Made by a program: the position numbers and the translations under genes. 64,000 bases of DNA from positions 248,001-312,000 of the forward strand of contig NZ_WMBT01000002.1 of the NCBI RefSeq assembly GCF_009708075.1. The letters are read 5' to 3'. Below are positions 38,727 through 48,600 of this stretch, piece by piece. The notes under the pieces were generated by a model, which saw only the letters and a program-made list of their open reading frames with translations, did no database searches and was not told the DNA's origin. The DNA is from Paracoccus lichenicola. Lineage in GTDB: Bacteria; Pseudomonadota; Alphaproteobacteria; Rhodobacterales; Rhodobacteraceae. Every line of letters begins with the position of its first letter. Within the stretch, counting starts at the first letter, position 1.

Positions 38727-39784
38727 ATGGCCACAGCTTTTCACAAGGCGGCAGCCCTGTTCCTGGCCACCATCATGGCAGCGGCTCCGACCGCCGACGC
38801 CTGCACGCGCGCGGTCTATCTGGGACCCGAGGGGCGTGTCCTCACGGGCCGCAGCTTCGACTGGAGCGCGCCCATCACCAGCAACCTGTGGGTCTTCCCG
38901 CGCGGCATGGAACGGGACGGCCGGGCCGGGCCGCGCTCGGTCACATGGACCTCGCGCTATGGCAGCCTGGTCGTGTCGGGCTACGACATCTCGACCGTGG
39001 ACGGCATGAACGAGGCGGGGTTGGCAACCAACCTGCTGTGGCAGGTGGATACCGAATATCCGGGGGACGACGGCACGACCCCGCGCATGTCACTGTCGAT
39101 CTGGGCGCAATATTTCCTCGACAATTTCGCCACCGTGGCCGAGGCCGTGGATCACCTGCGCGCAAACCCCTTCGACGCCGTGACGGGCGAGGTTCCGGCC
39201 ATGCCCGGGCGGATGACGACGGTGCATCTGTTGCTGTCGGACGCCACTGGCGACAGCGCCATCCTGGAATGGATCGACGGCGAGCTGACGATCCACCACG
39301 GGCGCGACTATCGCGTGATGACCAACGAGCCGCGCTACGAGGAGCAGTTGGCCGTGCGCGCCTATTGGAACCGGGTGAACCCGCGCGACTTCCTGCCGGC
39401 ACCAGCCGGGCCACCGACCGCTTCGTGCGCGCCTCGTTCTATATCGACGCCGTGCAGCAGTCCTCTGACCCGCGCGTGGCCGCCGCCGCGACCATGAGCG
39501 TGATCCGCAACGCCTCGACCCCCTGGGGCATCAGCGTGCCGGGACAGCCCAACCTCGCCACCACCCGCTGGCGCGTCGTGGCGGACCAGACCGACCGGCT
39601 GTTCTATGCCGAGTCCGCCCTGTCGCCCAACGTGTTCTGGGTGGACCTGAAGCGGCTTGATTTTTCGGAAGGCGCACCGGCGATGAAGCTCGACCTCGGC
39701 GTGGACATGAGCCGCATCCTGTCGGGCGAGGTGTCGGGCCAGTTCGTGGCTGCCGATCCGTTCGCCTTTGAACCCGCCGAATAA
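38727..39784 (+). pseudogene. Linear amide C-N hydrolase (choloylglycine hydrolase family), frameshifted
   Basis: Exported Ntn hydrolase of the penicillin V acylase / bile-salt hydrolase family. The start codon 38727 is preceded by CGGAGAAA; a signal peptide (to ADA) leaves catalytic Cys as the first mature residue (C in ADACTRAVY), followed by GRSFDWS and a late NEAGLATNLLW block. The frame changes near 39395-39400: the first frame runs to a stop at 39497, while family-like sequence (TSRATDRFVRASFYIDAVQQ onwards) continues to 39784 in the frame one base back. One G seems missing from a GGG run. Real disruption or sequencing error; either way the intact product would be about 350 residues. 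Confidence 0.75.
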
Positions 39785-39864
39785 GGCGGGGAGGATGAGC
39801 GGGCAATCGCTGCCGCACATCCTTGTCCGGTAGCCCTGCCAACCACGCCGGATCGATCTGGAGC

Positions 39865-39893
39865 CATCCCGGCTGCAGCGCGCCGCCGGGATG
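39865..39893. terminator. Hairpin between convergent genes at the island border
   Basis: 9-bp inverted repeat CATCCCGGC (39865-39873) and GCCGGGATG (39885-39893), between the hydrolase pseudogene end and the stop of the giant minus-strand gene. No U-tract on either strand, so termination is tentative. Confidence 0.4.
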
Positions 39894-39914
39894 CATAAGG
39901 GGGAAAGGATCGGT

Positions 39915-42900
39915 TCACGCAGGTTGGTGAACGTCCGAAAGGTCGAAGGCCAGAATACGGGAGGCAGCGTCGCCCAAGCGGTCCTCGATGATCCCTTGCG
40001 CCGTGGAAAAGAAGAAGTCCTCATTCAGGACCAGCCTTTCGGCCGCCAGCCAAAGCTGCTGCGCCGATCCGCCCCATTTGGCGAACAGCACCTGCTTGCG
40101 GTCGTCCAAGGCGGAAAACTGGACCGCGCCGGTCGTGACGACAAGGCTGCCCCGGTCCAGTTCCGCCTCGCCGATCTGGATGGCCCCGCCGCCCTTGCGG
40201 GACGTTTCGGCGTCCAGCAGGACCAGCCGCTTGTCGGCGTCAGCCAGGCCGCGCAGCCCGTCCAGAACGGCGCGGATCGCCCGCAGCTTGTTCACGCCCG
40301 CCACGCCGGCCATGATGTCCATGGCCATGGCATCCAGCGTGGCCTTCAGATCCCTGGCCGTCGCCTGGCGCGTGATGGATCCGGTGATGGTCCATCCCGC
40401 GGCGGCAAGCGCGGCGTTGTAGGTTGTCCACCACGCCGTGCGATCCATCAGGCGATCTGCAGTTGCATCGGCGGCGCGTTGCGCAAATTGGGACGAATAC
40501 AGCACCGCCCGGCGCTGATCGGCCGTCAGGGCGTCGCCCAGTGCCATCACCTGGGCGCCATTCACGGCTGCAGTCGCCTGTTCCAGGTCACTGTCAAGCC
40601 TGTGGGTCCCGTCGCCGCGCGGGCGGCGGCTTTCGGGCATCGTGTCCGCGATCCGGCGCAACCGGGGGAGCGCGCGGTCGTCGCCTTGCGTTCCCGACGT
40701 GGAAAGAGAGCTTTTCGGCCAGTCCTGATTGACGCCGCGCGTGTCGACATGGGTAAAGCCGGCATAGCGCCCGATGCCGCCTCGGAAATCGCCTTCGTCG
40801 CGCATCCGGGCCAAGGCGTCCGCGACACGCGACGGCGCGATTCCGTCGGCGGTGATGTCGCAGGCGCGGAACTGCAGGTGCCAGGATTGCCCCGCCCCGT
40901 CGATCGCCTTGTTGTATTCGGGGGTGCGGTAGGCACTCGTGATGCGGATCGGCGCATCAAGCCGCGTCCGAAGCTTGTCGAGCACCTGCGCAGTGGGAAC
41001 GATGTTCGCCCACAGGGTTTCCGGCGGCGGCGCGTTCAGGCCGCGCTCCTTGCCGTTCCCGAAATGGGCCGATCCCAGGTACAGGAACTCCTCGGGGTCG
41101 AAATGGACGATGCCAAAGGGCTTCATGAAGTCGCGGAACCTGCTGACCACCGCGTCGGGCACGCTCAAGGCCCTGCCCTGGCTTCGGGCGGGGTGCAGCG
41201 CGGTTTCCGCAGCATCCTCGCCCTCGTCGGCCAGGGTCAGCGGATCGGCGTCCTCATCGCGGCCAGGCGTCCCGTCCTGGCCCGGTTCAGGCTCTCTTTC
41301 GGGATCGTCCGCCGCCGCATGGCCGCGGTCCTGGTCCGGGCCGTCCTCCGCCCCGGACCGCGGCACCGTGAAGGGCCGCTGCCTTGCGAAGGCCGGATCC
41401 CGGGGCTGAGGCGTGAACAAGCCCGGCGTCTGCGTTGTGCCCGCCAACTCCTCGGCCAGCTTGCGCTTCAGGGCGGTGTGGCTGCCGGTAAACGCGCCGC
41501 TGTCCCAGATGCGCAGCAGGGCGGCGGTGAAGGCGCCGTTCTGATCGCCGTCGGCGGCCTCCTGGTCGTCCTCGCAGGCGCTGAACTGGATCACGGTCGC
41601 GTCAAGGGGCGTGATGGCCGAGGCGAGGATCGCCCGGTCCACATGCGGCAGTTCGCGGGCGATGCGTTCGTAGAAATCGCGGTTCTGATCCTCGACCGCG
41701 GCGGCGACCGCGCGGGGCAGGTTGCGCGGGCGGATCGGCGCGGCGGCCTCCATCGCCAGGGGCATGAACCCCTTGCGGGCCATCGTGCCGGAATGGCAGC
41801 AGTCCGCCACAACCGTGACGCGCACCCCCTTCTGGAAGCCGGAGCACAGGTGCCAGAATTCGTCGTCGATCATCTGGCTGTCGAACAGGCACAGCGTGCT
41901 ATCCATCAGGCCCTTGGGGTTGGTCTTCTCGTCGCCGTTCATGTCGGTGATGCGCGATCCGTGGCCCGCGAAGGTGAACAGGAACTGGTCGCCTCCCTGC
42001 AGGTCGCGCGCGGCCCGGCGCATCCCTTCGATCACCGCCTCGCGAGTCGCGTCGGCCGTCAGCAGGATGTCGGCCTTGAAGCCTTCGGCGCGGGCCAGGC
42101 CGCGCATGGCGCGAGCGTCGTTCTCGCAGCCATACAGCTTGCCGTCGTTGCCGGCGTAATGGCGCGGATCGAGGGTGTTCAGGCCGACATGCAGGGAATA
42201 GGCGCGGTTCTGATGCCCCGCCCGCATGTGGGCGGTCTGCTGCAGGCTTTTCCAGGACGCGGACCGGGCGGGCTGCGGGCGGCGTGCGGTGATTTCCTTC
42301 ACCTTCGTCAGGACCAGGGACGCCACCTTGGCGAACCCCTTGTCAGTGGGGTGCAGTTCGTCGAACCAGTCGCCGTCGCCAACGCAGCCCCGGCAATCGA
42401 CATAGGCGACATGGTCCAGGCCCCGCGCCATGCGGCGCAATTCGCGGTTGAACTGGTCGATCATCTCGGCCGCGATGGCGCGCTGCAGGGCGCGGTCGAT
42501 GATGCCCTGTTCGGCCATGGGCTTGCCCAGCCAGCGGCCGTCAGGGATCACGTAGTCATAGCCGTGGACAACGACCGTGACGCCCGGGAAATGCCGGTTC
42601 ACGTCGCGGCAGATCCGTTCATAGGATGCGATAGCGTTGTCCATCACCGCCCGATAGCTGCGCCTGAGATAATCGGCGGGTTTCAGCGCCGGATCGAACC
42701 GTTCCAGGTGCCGGGCCAGGTTGCCGCCCGCGCAAACGTCGTTGCCGCCCGCCGACAGCAGCAGGATTTCGGCCTCGCTGCGCTTCAGGGCGTCGATGTA
42801 TTCGCGCTTGCGGGCCATGTTTTCCAGCAGGTCGCCCGCGGCCGAGGTGTCGAAGACGGCGTAATCCCGGGCCACATAGTCGATCACGTCGAACAAGCGC

Positions 42901-45176
42901 AACGGATACTGGAACCAGCTGTCGCCCTCGGACGCGATGCGCGGCCCGTCATAGCCGCTGCCGATACGCGCATCGTATTGCGACCGCCGCACCCACCGGG
43001 CGGCCGCATTGGCCGAATTGAGAGCCAGGGCCGAACGCGATCCGGGCGGCACCTGCACGGTGTCGGGATTGATGACCAGGACCGGAGAGAACGGCCCCGA
43101 TTTCTTCTCGTCCACCGTGAAGTACCGGCGCATCTCGTCGGGCGTCAGTTCGCCCGAATTGATGCGGTCCTGCAATTCCTTCAAGGTGATCTTCGGCGGA
43201 TATGCGGTGTCCATGGCATGCTCCTTCGGGATGGAGGGGGGCGGATCGGGCCGGTCGGCGCGGATGGGGCGGCCGGCGACGGCCTTGATGACCCAGTCTT
43301 CAAGACAGGGGTCGTCTTCCAGGTCTTGCTGGTCCAGGCGGTCGGTCCGCCGGGTTTCGTGGGGTTCCAGAAGGGGGTCGAGGGGCGCGCCGGGAAAGCT
43401 GCCCAGCATCGGGCGCAACCTGTTGCGGTCCCGTTCCAGGAACGACTGCGACACCAGCTGCAGGATCGACCGGCCATAGCCCGAGACCGTCAGCCGTCCC
43501 TCAAGCCCCTGCGACGGCACGAGGATGCGCGCCGCCCCGTCCCGGTCCCGCGCCATCGCGCGCGCCAGCGGCAGGATCCGCAGCCCGGCCTGGTCCAGCG
43601 GCACCGCCGGAAAGGTCAGGAACAGGCCTTGAAGCCCCGGCAGCCAGCCCAGGGGATTTTCGCGGTTTTCGTGCGTCTGGACCCGCTTCAGCAGCGCGTC
43701 CACGACCAAGGCACCGCTGCCGTTCGCAAGCAGGTGCAGCGCCTTGCCGTTATCGGCGCAGGCCTGCGCCAGGTCCAGGACGGCGTCGCCCAGCCGCCCC
43801 CGATCATCGACGCAGCCAGGTTCGTCCTGCCACAGTTCGCTATCGGGATCGCAGGGCATCGCCGCGCAATAGGCGTGGCGTTCGATGTCGCGCCAGAAGG
43901 CCCGGCCTGCGCCGCGGGCGGTTTCCTCGAACAGGGCGTCCAGGGATTTGGCGTCGCCTCCGGCCCGGTCGCGGCAGCGGGCGAAGATGTCGCTCAGCAC
44001 GGCCTGCATTTCGGCGGCAATGTTGGCCGACCAGAAGCAGGTCAGGAATTCCATGTCCAGCGTCGCGAAGGCGCTCTTCAGCCGGACGGCCCGGGCGAAG
44101 CCGCACGCCTCGCCCTCGAACACGCCGGGCAGGGCCACGACCACGCCGCGGCATTCCGCATCGTCGTGCAGGCGGTCCCAAATCCGCGCCACGGTCTCCC
44201 GCGCGGCAGGTTCTGGGGTGGCAAGCGGACCGGTCTGCTGCCAGCGTCCCGCGTCCAGGTTGAGGAAGTGCCCGCGAAGCATGCGTTGGGGAACGGTGCG
44301 CCGCGCGTCCCGGGATCGGTCGCGGCTCAGTCCCTGGTCGTCAGCGTTGATGGCAAGGGCTTCTTCTCCGGGGACGCCCAGCCGCAGCACCCATCCGTCC
44401 GCGATGGAACGCGCCCAGTCGGCATAGGGCAGGATCGCCAGGCCCTTGGCCGGGGTGGGCCTGCCGGGCACGGGAACCCCGCCCCAGCCGGACCCCCAAC
44501 TGTTCAGGACCAGAAACCCTTGTCTGTCGTACCCCACGATGACGAAGGCGTGCAGCGGTCGGCCTTCCTTGCCTTGCCCGTCGCGGATAACACCTTGCGG
44601 ATCGGGTTGGCGCCAGCCATCGTGAATCTCGGCCGTCGCCAGGACCGCGCCCGCCTCGACAATGGCGCAATGGTAATGATGCAGGATGGGTTGCAGCCGG
44701 CTGTATGCCCCCAGCGTGAACCGCGTGGCCGCATCCGCCTGTTTTCTTGAAAGCCATGATCTTTCCAAGTCGTCCTCTGGCCAGCCGCCTTCCCCGCTGT
44801 CCATGCAGGCGCCGTGGTGGAAAAAGGCCTTGATCGCCGAACGCAGGGTTCTGATGCCGGGATGTGCGTCGTTCCCCTTATGGTCCGGCATGTCGAAAAA
44901 GCGCGCCATCTGATACAGCATCGCGGCGCTAACATGACTCTCGGGGGGCGTCCCGCGAAGAATGGCCTGGATTTCGATCAATGCGGCAAGCGCGTGACCC
45001 ACGCATGTCCCATCTTTTTGCGTGCGGATCAGCCTGGCCAGGTTATCCTCGGCCAGCAGGCCGTCCCACGGTATATGCTCGACCGGCAAAAGCGCAGGGC
45101 GCGGCATATAGGAATAGTCACGAAGATCCGTGATATCCCGCTTGGCGCCAAACAACTCGGGAATCGAACCATTCAT
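39915..45176 (-). CDS. Giant multi-hydrolase: papain-like, SGNH, caspase-like and M15 peptidase domains
   Basis: 1753-residue protein with several catalytic modules. Residues 1-275: papain-like C1 fold with Q53/C58 (QKDGTCVGHA), H209 (PLHAFVIVGY) and N225 (NSWGSGWGG). 330-620: possible alpha/beta-hydrolase-like part with LLANGSGAL (S487). 740-965: SGNH hydrolase with S753 (EGDSWFQYP), N812 (AGGNDV) and D939/H942 (DELHP). 990-1260: caspase/metacaspase-like, H1072 (FAGHGSR) and C1127 (ADCCHSG). 1273-1330: acidic linker. 1345-1485: M15 zinc peptidase, H1433, D1440 (HLQFRACD) and H1476 (HVD). 1500-1753: unnamed C-terminal domain. No signal peptide or TM helix. ATG 45176 has AAGG eight bases upstream; TTG 45293 is less likely. 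Role unknown; domain calls are by motif. Confidence 0.85.
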   Translation of the reverse strand: MNGSIPELFGAKRDITDLRDYSYMPRPALLPVEHIPWDGLLAEDNLARLIRTQKDGTCVGHALAALIEIQAILRGTPPESHVSAAMLYQMARFFDMPDHKGNDAHPGIRTLRSAIKAFFHHGACMDSGEGGWPEDDLERSWLSRKQADAATRFTLGAYSRLQPILHHYHCAIVEAGAVLATAEIHDGWRQPDPQGVIRDGQGKEGRPLHAFVIVGYDRQGFLVLNSWGSGWGGVPVPGRPTPAKGLAILPYADWARSIADGWVLRLGVPGEEALAINADDQGLSRDRSRDARRTVPQRMLRGHFLNLDAGRWQQTGPLATPEPAARETVARIWDRLHDDAECRGVVVALPGVFEGEACGFARAVRLKSAFATLDMEFLTCFWSANIAAEMQAVLSDIFARCRDRAGGDAKSLDALFEETARGAGRAFWRDIERHAYCAAMPCDPDSELWQDEPGCVDDRGRLGDAVLDLAQACADNGKALHLLANGSGALVVDALLKRVQTHENRENPLGWLPGLQGLFLTFPAVPLDQAGLRILPLARAMARDRDGAARILVPSQGLEGRLTVSGYGRSILQLVSQSFLERDRNRLRPMLGSFPGAPLDPLLEPHETRRTDRLDQQDLEDDPCLEDWVIKAVAGRPIRADRPDPPPSIPKEHAMDTAYPPKITLKELQDRINSGELTPDEMRRYFTVDEKKSGPFSPVLVINPDTVQVPPGSRSALALNSANAAARWVRRSQYDARIGSGYDGPRIASEGDSWFQYPLRLFDVIDYVARDYAVFDTSAAGDLLENMARKREYIDALKRSEAEILLLSAGGNDVCAGGNLARHLERFDPALKPADYLRRSYRAVMDNAIASYERICRDVNRHFPGVTVVVHGYDYVIPDGRWLGKPMAEQGIIDRALQRAIAAEMIDQFNRELRRMARGLDHVAYVDCRGCVGDGDWFDELHPTDKGFAKVASLVLTKVKEITARRPQPARSASWKSLQQTAHMRAGHQNRAYSLHVGLNTLDPRHYAGNDGKLYGCENDARAMRGLARAEGFKADILLTADATREAVIEGMRRAARDLQGGDQFLFTFAGHGSRITDMNGDEKTNPKGLMDSTLCLFDSQMIDDEFWHLCSGFQKGVRVTVVADCCHSGTMARKGFMPLAMEAAAPIRPRNLPRAVAAAVEDQNRDFYERIARELPHVDRAILASAITPLDATVIQFSACEDDQEAADGDQNGAFTAALLRIWDSGAFTGSHTALKRKLAEELAGTTQTPGLFTPQPRDPAFARQRPFTVPRSGAEDGPDQDRGHAAADDPEREPEPGQDGTPGRDEDADPLTLADEGEDAAETALHPARSQGRALSVPDAVVSRFRDFMKPFGIVHFDPEEFLYLGSAHFGNGKERGLNAPPPETLWANIVPTAQVLDKLRTRLDAPIRITSAYRTPEYNKAIDGAGQSWHLQFRACDITADGIAPSRVADALARMRDEGDFRGGIGRYAGFTHVDTRGVNQDWPKSSLSTSGTQGDDRALPRLRRIADTMPESRRPRGDGTHRLDSDLEQATAAVNGAQVMALGDALTADQRRAVLYSSQFAQRAADATADRLMDRTAWWTTYNAALAAAGWTITGSITRQATARDLKATLDAMAMDIMAGVAGVNKLRAIRAVLDGLRGLADADKRLVLLDAETSRKGGGAIQIGEAELDRGSLVVTTGAVQFSALDDRKQVLFAKWGGSAQQLWLAAERLVLNEDFFFSTAQGIIEDRLGDAASRILAFDLSDVHQPA

Positions 45177-45510
45177 GAGCAAACCTTGAAACACACACCC
45201 GGCTTTGTCATCAGGCCGAAGACAGGAACGACAGCCAGATCGCCGAAATAAATGATGTGATGAACAGCATACGGAATCAGAAGATATTTTCAACGGTCAT
45301 CTGCATTTTGACATTCCTTAACAATCCTCGACCGTCTCCTTTCAACACGGAACACAGATGCAGCTTGAAACAACCATAAATAAATTATCAGCTTTACAGG
45401 CAGATGGACGGAACCACCGGGCGGCGCATATTCCGGAACGGCAGTGGTATTTTATTGATTGCCCTTGGAAGATATGATACCGTTAATCATCTTTAATCAG
45501 GAGTTTCAAG
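45177..45510. promoter_or_regulatory. AT-rich divergent control region of the island
   Basis: 334 bases between the giant gene and the secreted-peptide gene, markedly more AT-rich than its surroundings, as in acquired islands. Minus-strand promoter candidate: TTGAAA (45293-45288) with TATGCT (45271-45266), spacing 16. Plus-strand candidate: TATGAT at 45473-45478 (5/6) with only a weak -35 near 45450. Two in-frame mini-ORFs on the minus strand (45277-45306 and 45211-45270) are separated by one UGA. No regulator gene is present, so control may come from elsewhere. Confidence 0.55.
45211..45306 (-). other. Two in-frame leader mini-ORFs upstream of the giant gene
   Basis: ATG 45306, preceded by TAAGGA, opens a 9-codon ORF (MQMTVENIF) ended by TGA at 45277-45279. 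In the same frame ATG 45270 opens a second 19-codon ORF (45211-45270), a single hydrophobic helix starting MLFITSF. It could be a leader peptide or the remnant of a small membrane protein split by a stop codon. Evidence for translation is limited to the first Shine-Dalgarno. Confidence 0.25.
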
Positions 45511-45624
45511 ATGCGTGCCCTGACGATCCTGCTTGCCGGATGTCTTGTTCTCTTTTCGGCAATGTCGGCGCCGCAGCCGCTCCAGGCCGGCGCGCCGTGC
45601 GATCCCAACGTCCGAACCTGCTGA
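45511..45624 (+). CDS. 37-residue secreted peptide with two cysteines
   Basis: Small ORF with a strong Shine-Dalgarno AGGAG (45499-45503) seven bases before the ATG. Residues 1-26 form a signal peptide (hydrophobic core LLAGCLVLFSAM, cleavage favoured after LQA), leaving a predicted mature peptide GAPCDPNVRTC with Cys at 30 and 37 able to form a 6-residue loop. An LAGC lipobox at residues 8-11 is an alternative, but a long hydrophobic stretch after it argues against lipidation. It is 52 bases upstream of the membrane/SBP gene on the same strand, suggesting an operon. A signalling peptide or ligand for the neighbour's binding domain is conceivable. Unrecognised; small ORFs of this size can be spurious, though the SD supports translation. 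Confidence 0.6.
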   Translation: MRALTILLAGCLVLFSAMSAPQPLQAGAPCDPNVRTC

Positions 45625-45676
45625 CAGCCTATCCTGCTTTTATGGTTGGTCCTGATCCTTGACGCGGAGTCAGGGG

Positions 45677-48600
45677 ATGATGAATCTATTGGTTGAAATT
45701 TGGCCTGAAACCGTCCCGGATTCTCTTTGGAATTACAGCCGTTCGCTTCCGGGCGCGTTCAGCGACCAGGCCTTTCCCTTGACGAATTTCGACGTTAACG
45801 GCGAATTGCTGATGTATTTCCTGATCGGCCTCGTGGTCGTCTGGCTTTACGCCTGGAATCGCTTCAATCGCCGCAGTTACGAACCCGCGCCTTTCGATTA
45901 TAAGGTCTTGCGGGAATTGCAGCCTGCGCAGATGCGGGATTCGCTGCTGATGCAGCGGGCGTTTCTTCTTTACGCGCTTGTCCTGTCGCTTCTGTATGCC
46001 ACCTTCACCTTTTTCAGCGGCGTTATCCTGCGGATCGCGAAATACGTGCCGTCGATCGGGCCTATCGATCTTGACGCGCAGGCGCTTCAAAGCCCGCAAT
46101 GGCCCCTGATAATTGCCTTTGGCCTGGCCGGGCTGACGCAGTTGATCGGGCCGCTGGACCATCTGGAAAAGACCTTGCGTGGGCATATCCACCGATCCCT
46201 GGGCATCCCGATCCGTATCAAGGAATACACGCGCCTGCTGGTGGCGCACCAGCTGAGGGAACTGAACGCCGAGGCGGCGGAGCTGGCTGTTCCGACCGAT
46301 GCCGCGCCCAAGGACAGCGGCCCTGTAGAGAAAAATTTCCGAAACCTCTCCGGCCATGTCACGGGCCTGAAACCCTGGGCGCGAAACGAGATCGCCCAGA
46401 CCTATCAGGTCGAGGACGTGCTGGGCAAGCTGGTGGTGCTGTGGCGCATGATCGACAGCCTTTACAGCCCGCAATGGCCACGCGAAAGCGTGCGCGACGA
46501 AATGCGGCCGCTGATGTCGCGGCAACTGGCCGAAGCGCGGGCCGCCGCACGTTATCTGTCGGAACTGCTGGACACGCCGATGGCCGGCAAGGCCGAAACC
46601 GCTGCCTCGGGCGACGACGGGGGCGGATACGAATCAACGCAGTTCCGGACCCGCCAGGAACAGCAACTGGTCATCGCGATCGAAAGCATGGAGCGCCACT
46701 TGTACGAGATCGGGGCCATCAACGCGGTTTATGCCCAGCGGGATCGCGAATACAAGAACATGTCGAACGGCAGCTTGAAAGAGGCCGTCACGGCTGTCTT
46801 CAAGGCCGAGGATTACGGACCTTCGCTGCGCCAGCTTGCCTGCTGCGCGGCGGTTCTGTTCATCGGCTACATCGCGGCCATCAGCTTTCTCGACCACGGG
46901 CTGATGGCGTCGATGCCGCGCAACTTCTGGACCAAGGGCGTCAGCGCAGCATATGAGACGTTGCGCACGATGTGCATCTATGTGTTCCCGGTCCTGTTCG
47001 CCATATACGCGACCAGTCCGAACCCCGAACAGCCGCGCCCCCGCACCGCCATGGGCGTCGCGATGAGCGCGGCTTTGTGGGCGGGCTTCGCGAACCTGAT
47101 CCTGATGGCGCTGCTGGCCATGCTGTATACATGGCTCGTGGCGCGCGACAGCGACCATTTCAACCAGCTTCTGCTGGGCCGTCTCAACACGGATGCAAGC
47201 TTTCCGCCGTTCCTGTGGTGGTTCATGTCGGCGGCCCCGTTCTCGGCCTTCGTTGCCGCTTGCGTCGTGATGGCGCGGCGGGTGCGCCCGAATGCGGGGC
47301 ATGGCCTGACGATGGGCCTGGTCGCGGTCCTGGCCGCCGTTCTCGCGGCCCTGCACGGATCGTTGTTCGGATCGGGTTTCCCCGCCTGCTTCGACCCCGA
47401 TCAAACGATCACGGTCGTGTCGGACCCGCCCGCCTGCTGGAAGAACGTGGTCGATGGCGTGGCCAACAATCTCATCGACGCCGTGGCGGCCCTCGTGTCG
47501 ATCCTGTTCCTGATGCAGACAACAGGCTCGGGCCGGGTCGCGGCGGAAAAGCCGGATGAGAAGCCGAAGAAAAAGTCGGATGAAAAGTCATCCGACCTGT
47601 CAGGGCCGCCCGCCGGTTCCGAAACGGCCACGATTATTCTTACGGCCATTCTGATGCTGGCTTTGATGTCCTGGACGCAGGCGCAGGCGCAAGAACAGGA
47701 CCACTCCAGACGCGTCGTGCTGGGGATGCGAGAGGACGCGGCCCCCTTCGCCTATCGCGATCCCCCCAGCACCGGCCGCCATCAGGGTTATCTTGCCGAT
47801 CTCTGCTACGAGATTTTCGCGGGGTCGCAAGATTATGATGTCGTCACGAAGACCATCACGATACGCGACCGCTTCGAACGCCTGCGTCCCGGCAAAGTTG
47901 GCGCAAGCCCGGACGATCTGGTGGACATCGTCTGCGATCCCGTGACCGTACGGTATGACGATCCCCAGCGGACGCAGAACGCCATCTTCTCGCCCATCGT
48001 GTTCGCGACAGGCGTGACCTATCTGAAGCGGAAAAACGCCCGTACGGATCTGGACATAGAAATCGCCTATGTCGACGGGACCACGGCGAAAACCGTCGTT
48101 CTGGACATCTGCCGCGACGTGTCGGCAAGAACGGCCGAGGAATGCCGGGACGGCGGAAGCACCCCTTCAGACGCATCGCCTGACCCCTTGGAAGCCACCG
48201 AACCGCCAGACGGGAAAAACTGGTTCCTGCGCCTCGGGAACAGGATTTCCGCACGCCTTCGAAATGCTGATGATCGCGACAGGACATTCACGTATTACGG
48301 AATGAAAAGCCATGAACAGCTGGCCAGGTGGTTTTGCAGGGACAACCCAAGGGTCCAGAAATTCTACATCGGCGACCGCGATGTGATATGGACGAAATGG
48401 AACCGGGCGCGGGCGCGCAGCGGCGGCTGCGATGCCGAGGCTACGTCGCAACTGTTCACCTACGAGCCTTACGCCCTGATGATCACCAAGGACAGGCCGG
48501 ACCTCGTGCAGTTCGTGCAGCGCCGCATTTACGAGATCTTCTCGGACGCCAGCAAGGCGCGGGCGATCTTTTCGGCGACGTTCCCGGCTTCGCAGATGTC

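Noticed and set aside
39891-44750. A very long open frame (about 1600 codons) antisense to the giant hydrolase
   Set aside because: It is a high-GC shadow: low-complexity His/Gly/Arg/Gln-rich sequence without domains, whereas the minus-strand frame has intact catalytic motifs.
45155-45176. GGTTCGATTCCC at the start of the giant gene, like a tRNA T-arm and matching 12 bases of the tRNA-Ala at 15108
   Set aside because: It is coding sequence (codons 3-6) with no cloverleaf or neighbouring integrase; a 12-base match is easily chance. An att remnant is possible but unsupported.
39915-45176. Assignment of the caspase-bearing gene to CBASS, type III CRISPR (Craspase) or gasdermin systems
   Set aside because: No nucleotide cyclase, CRISPR gene, array or gasdermin-like ORF is adjacent.
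45277-45279. UGA between two in-frame mini-ORFs as a selenocysteine codon
   Set aside because: No SECIS-like hairpin or selenoprotein homology; a leader or decayed small ORF is simpler.
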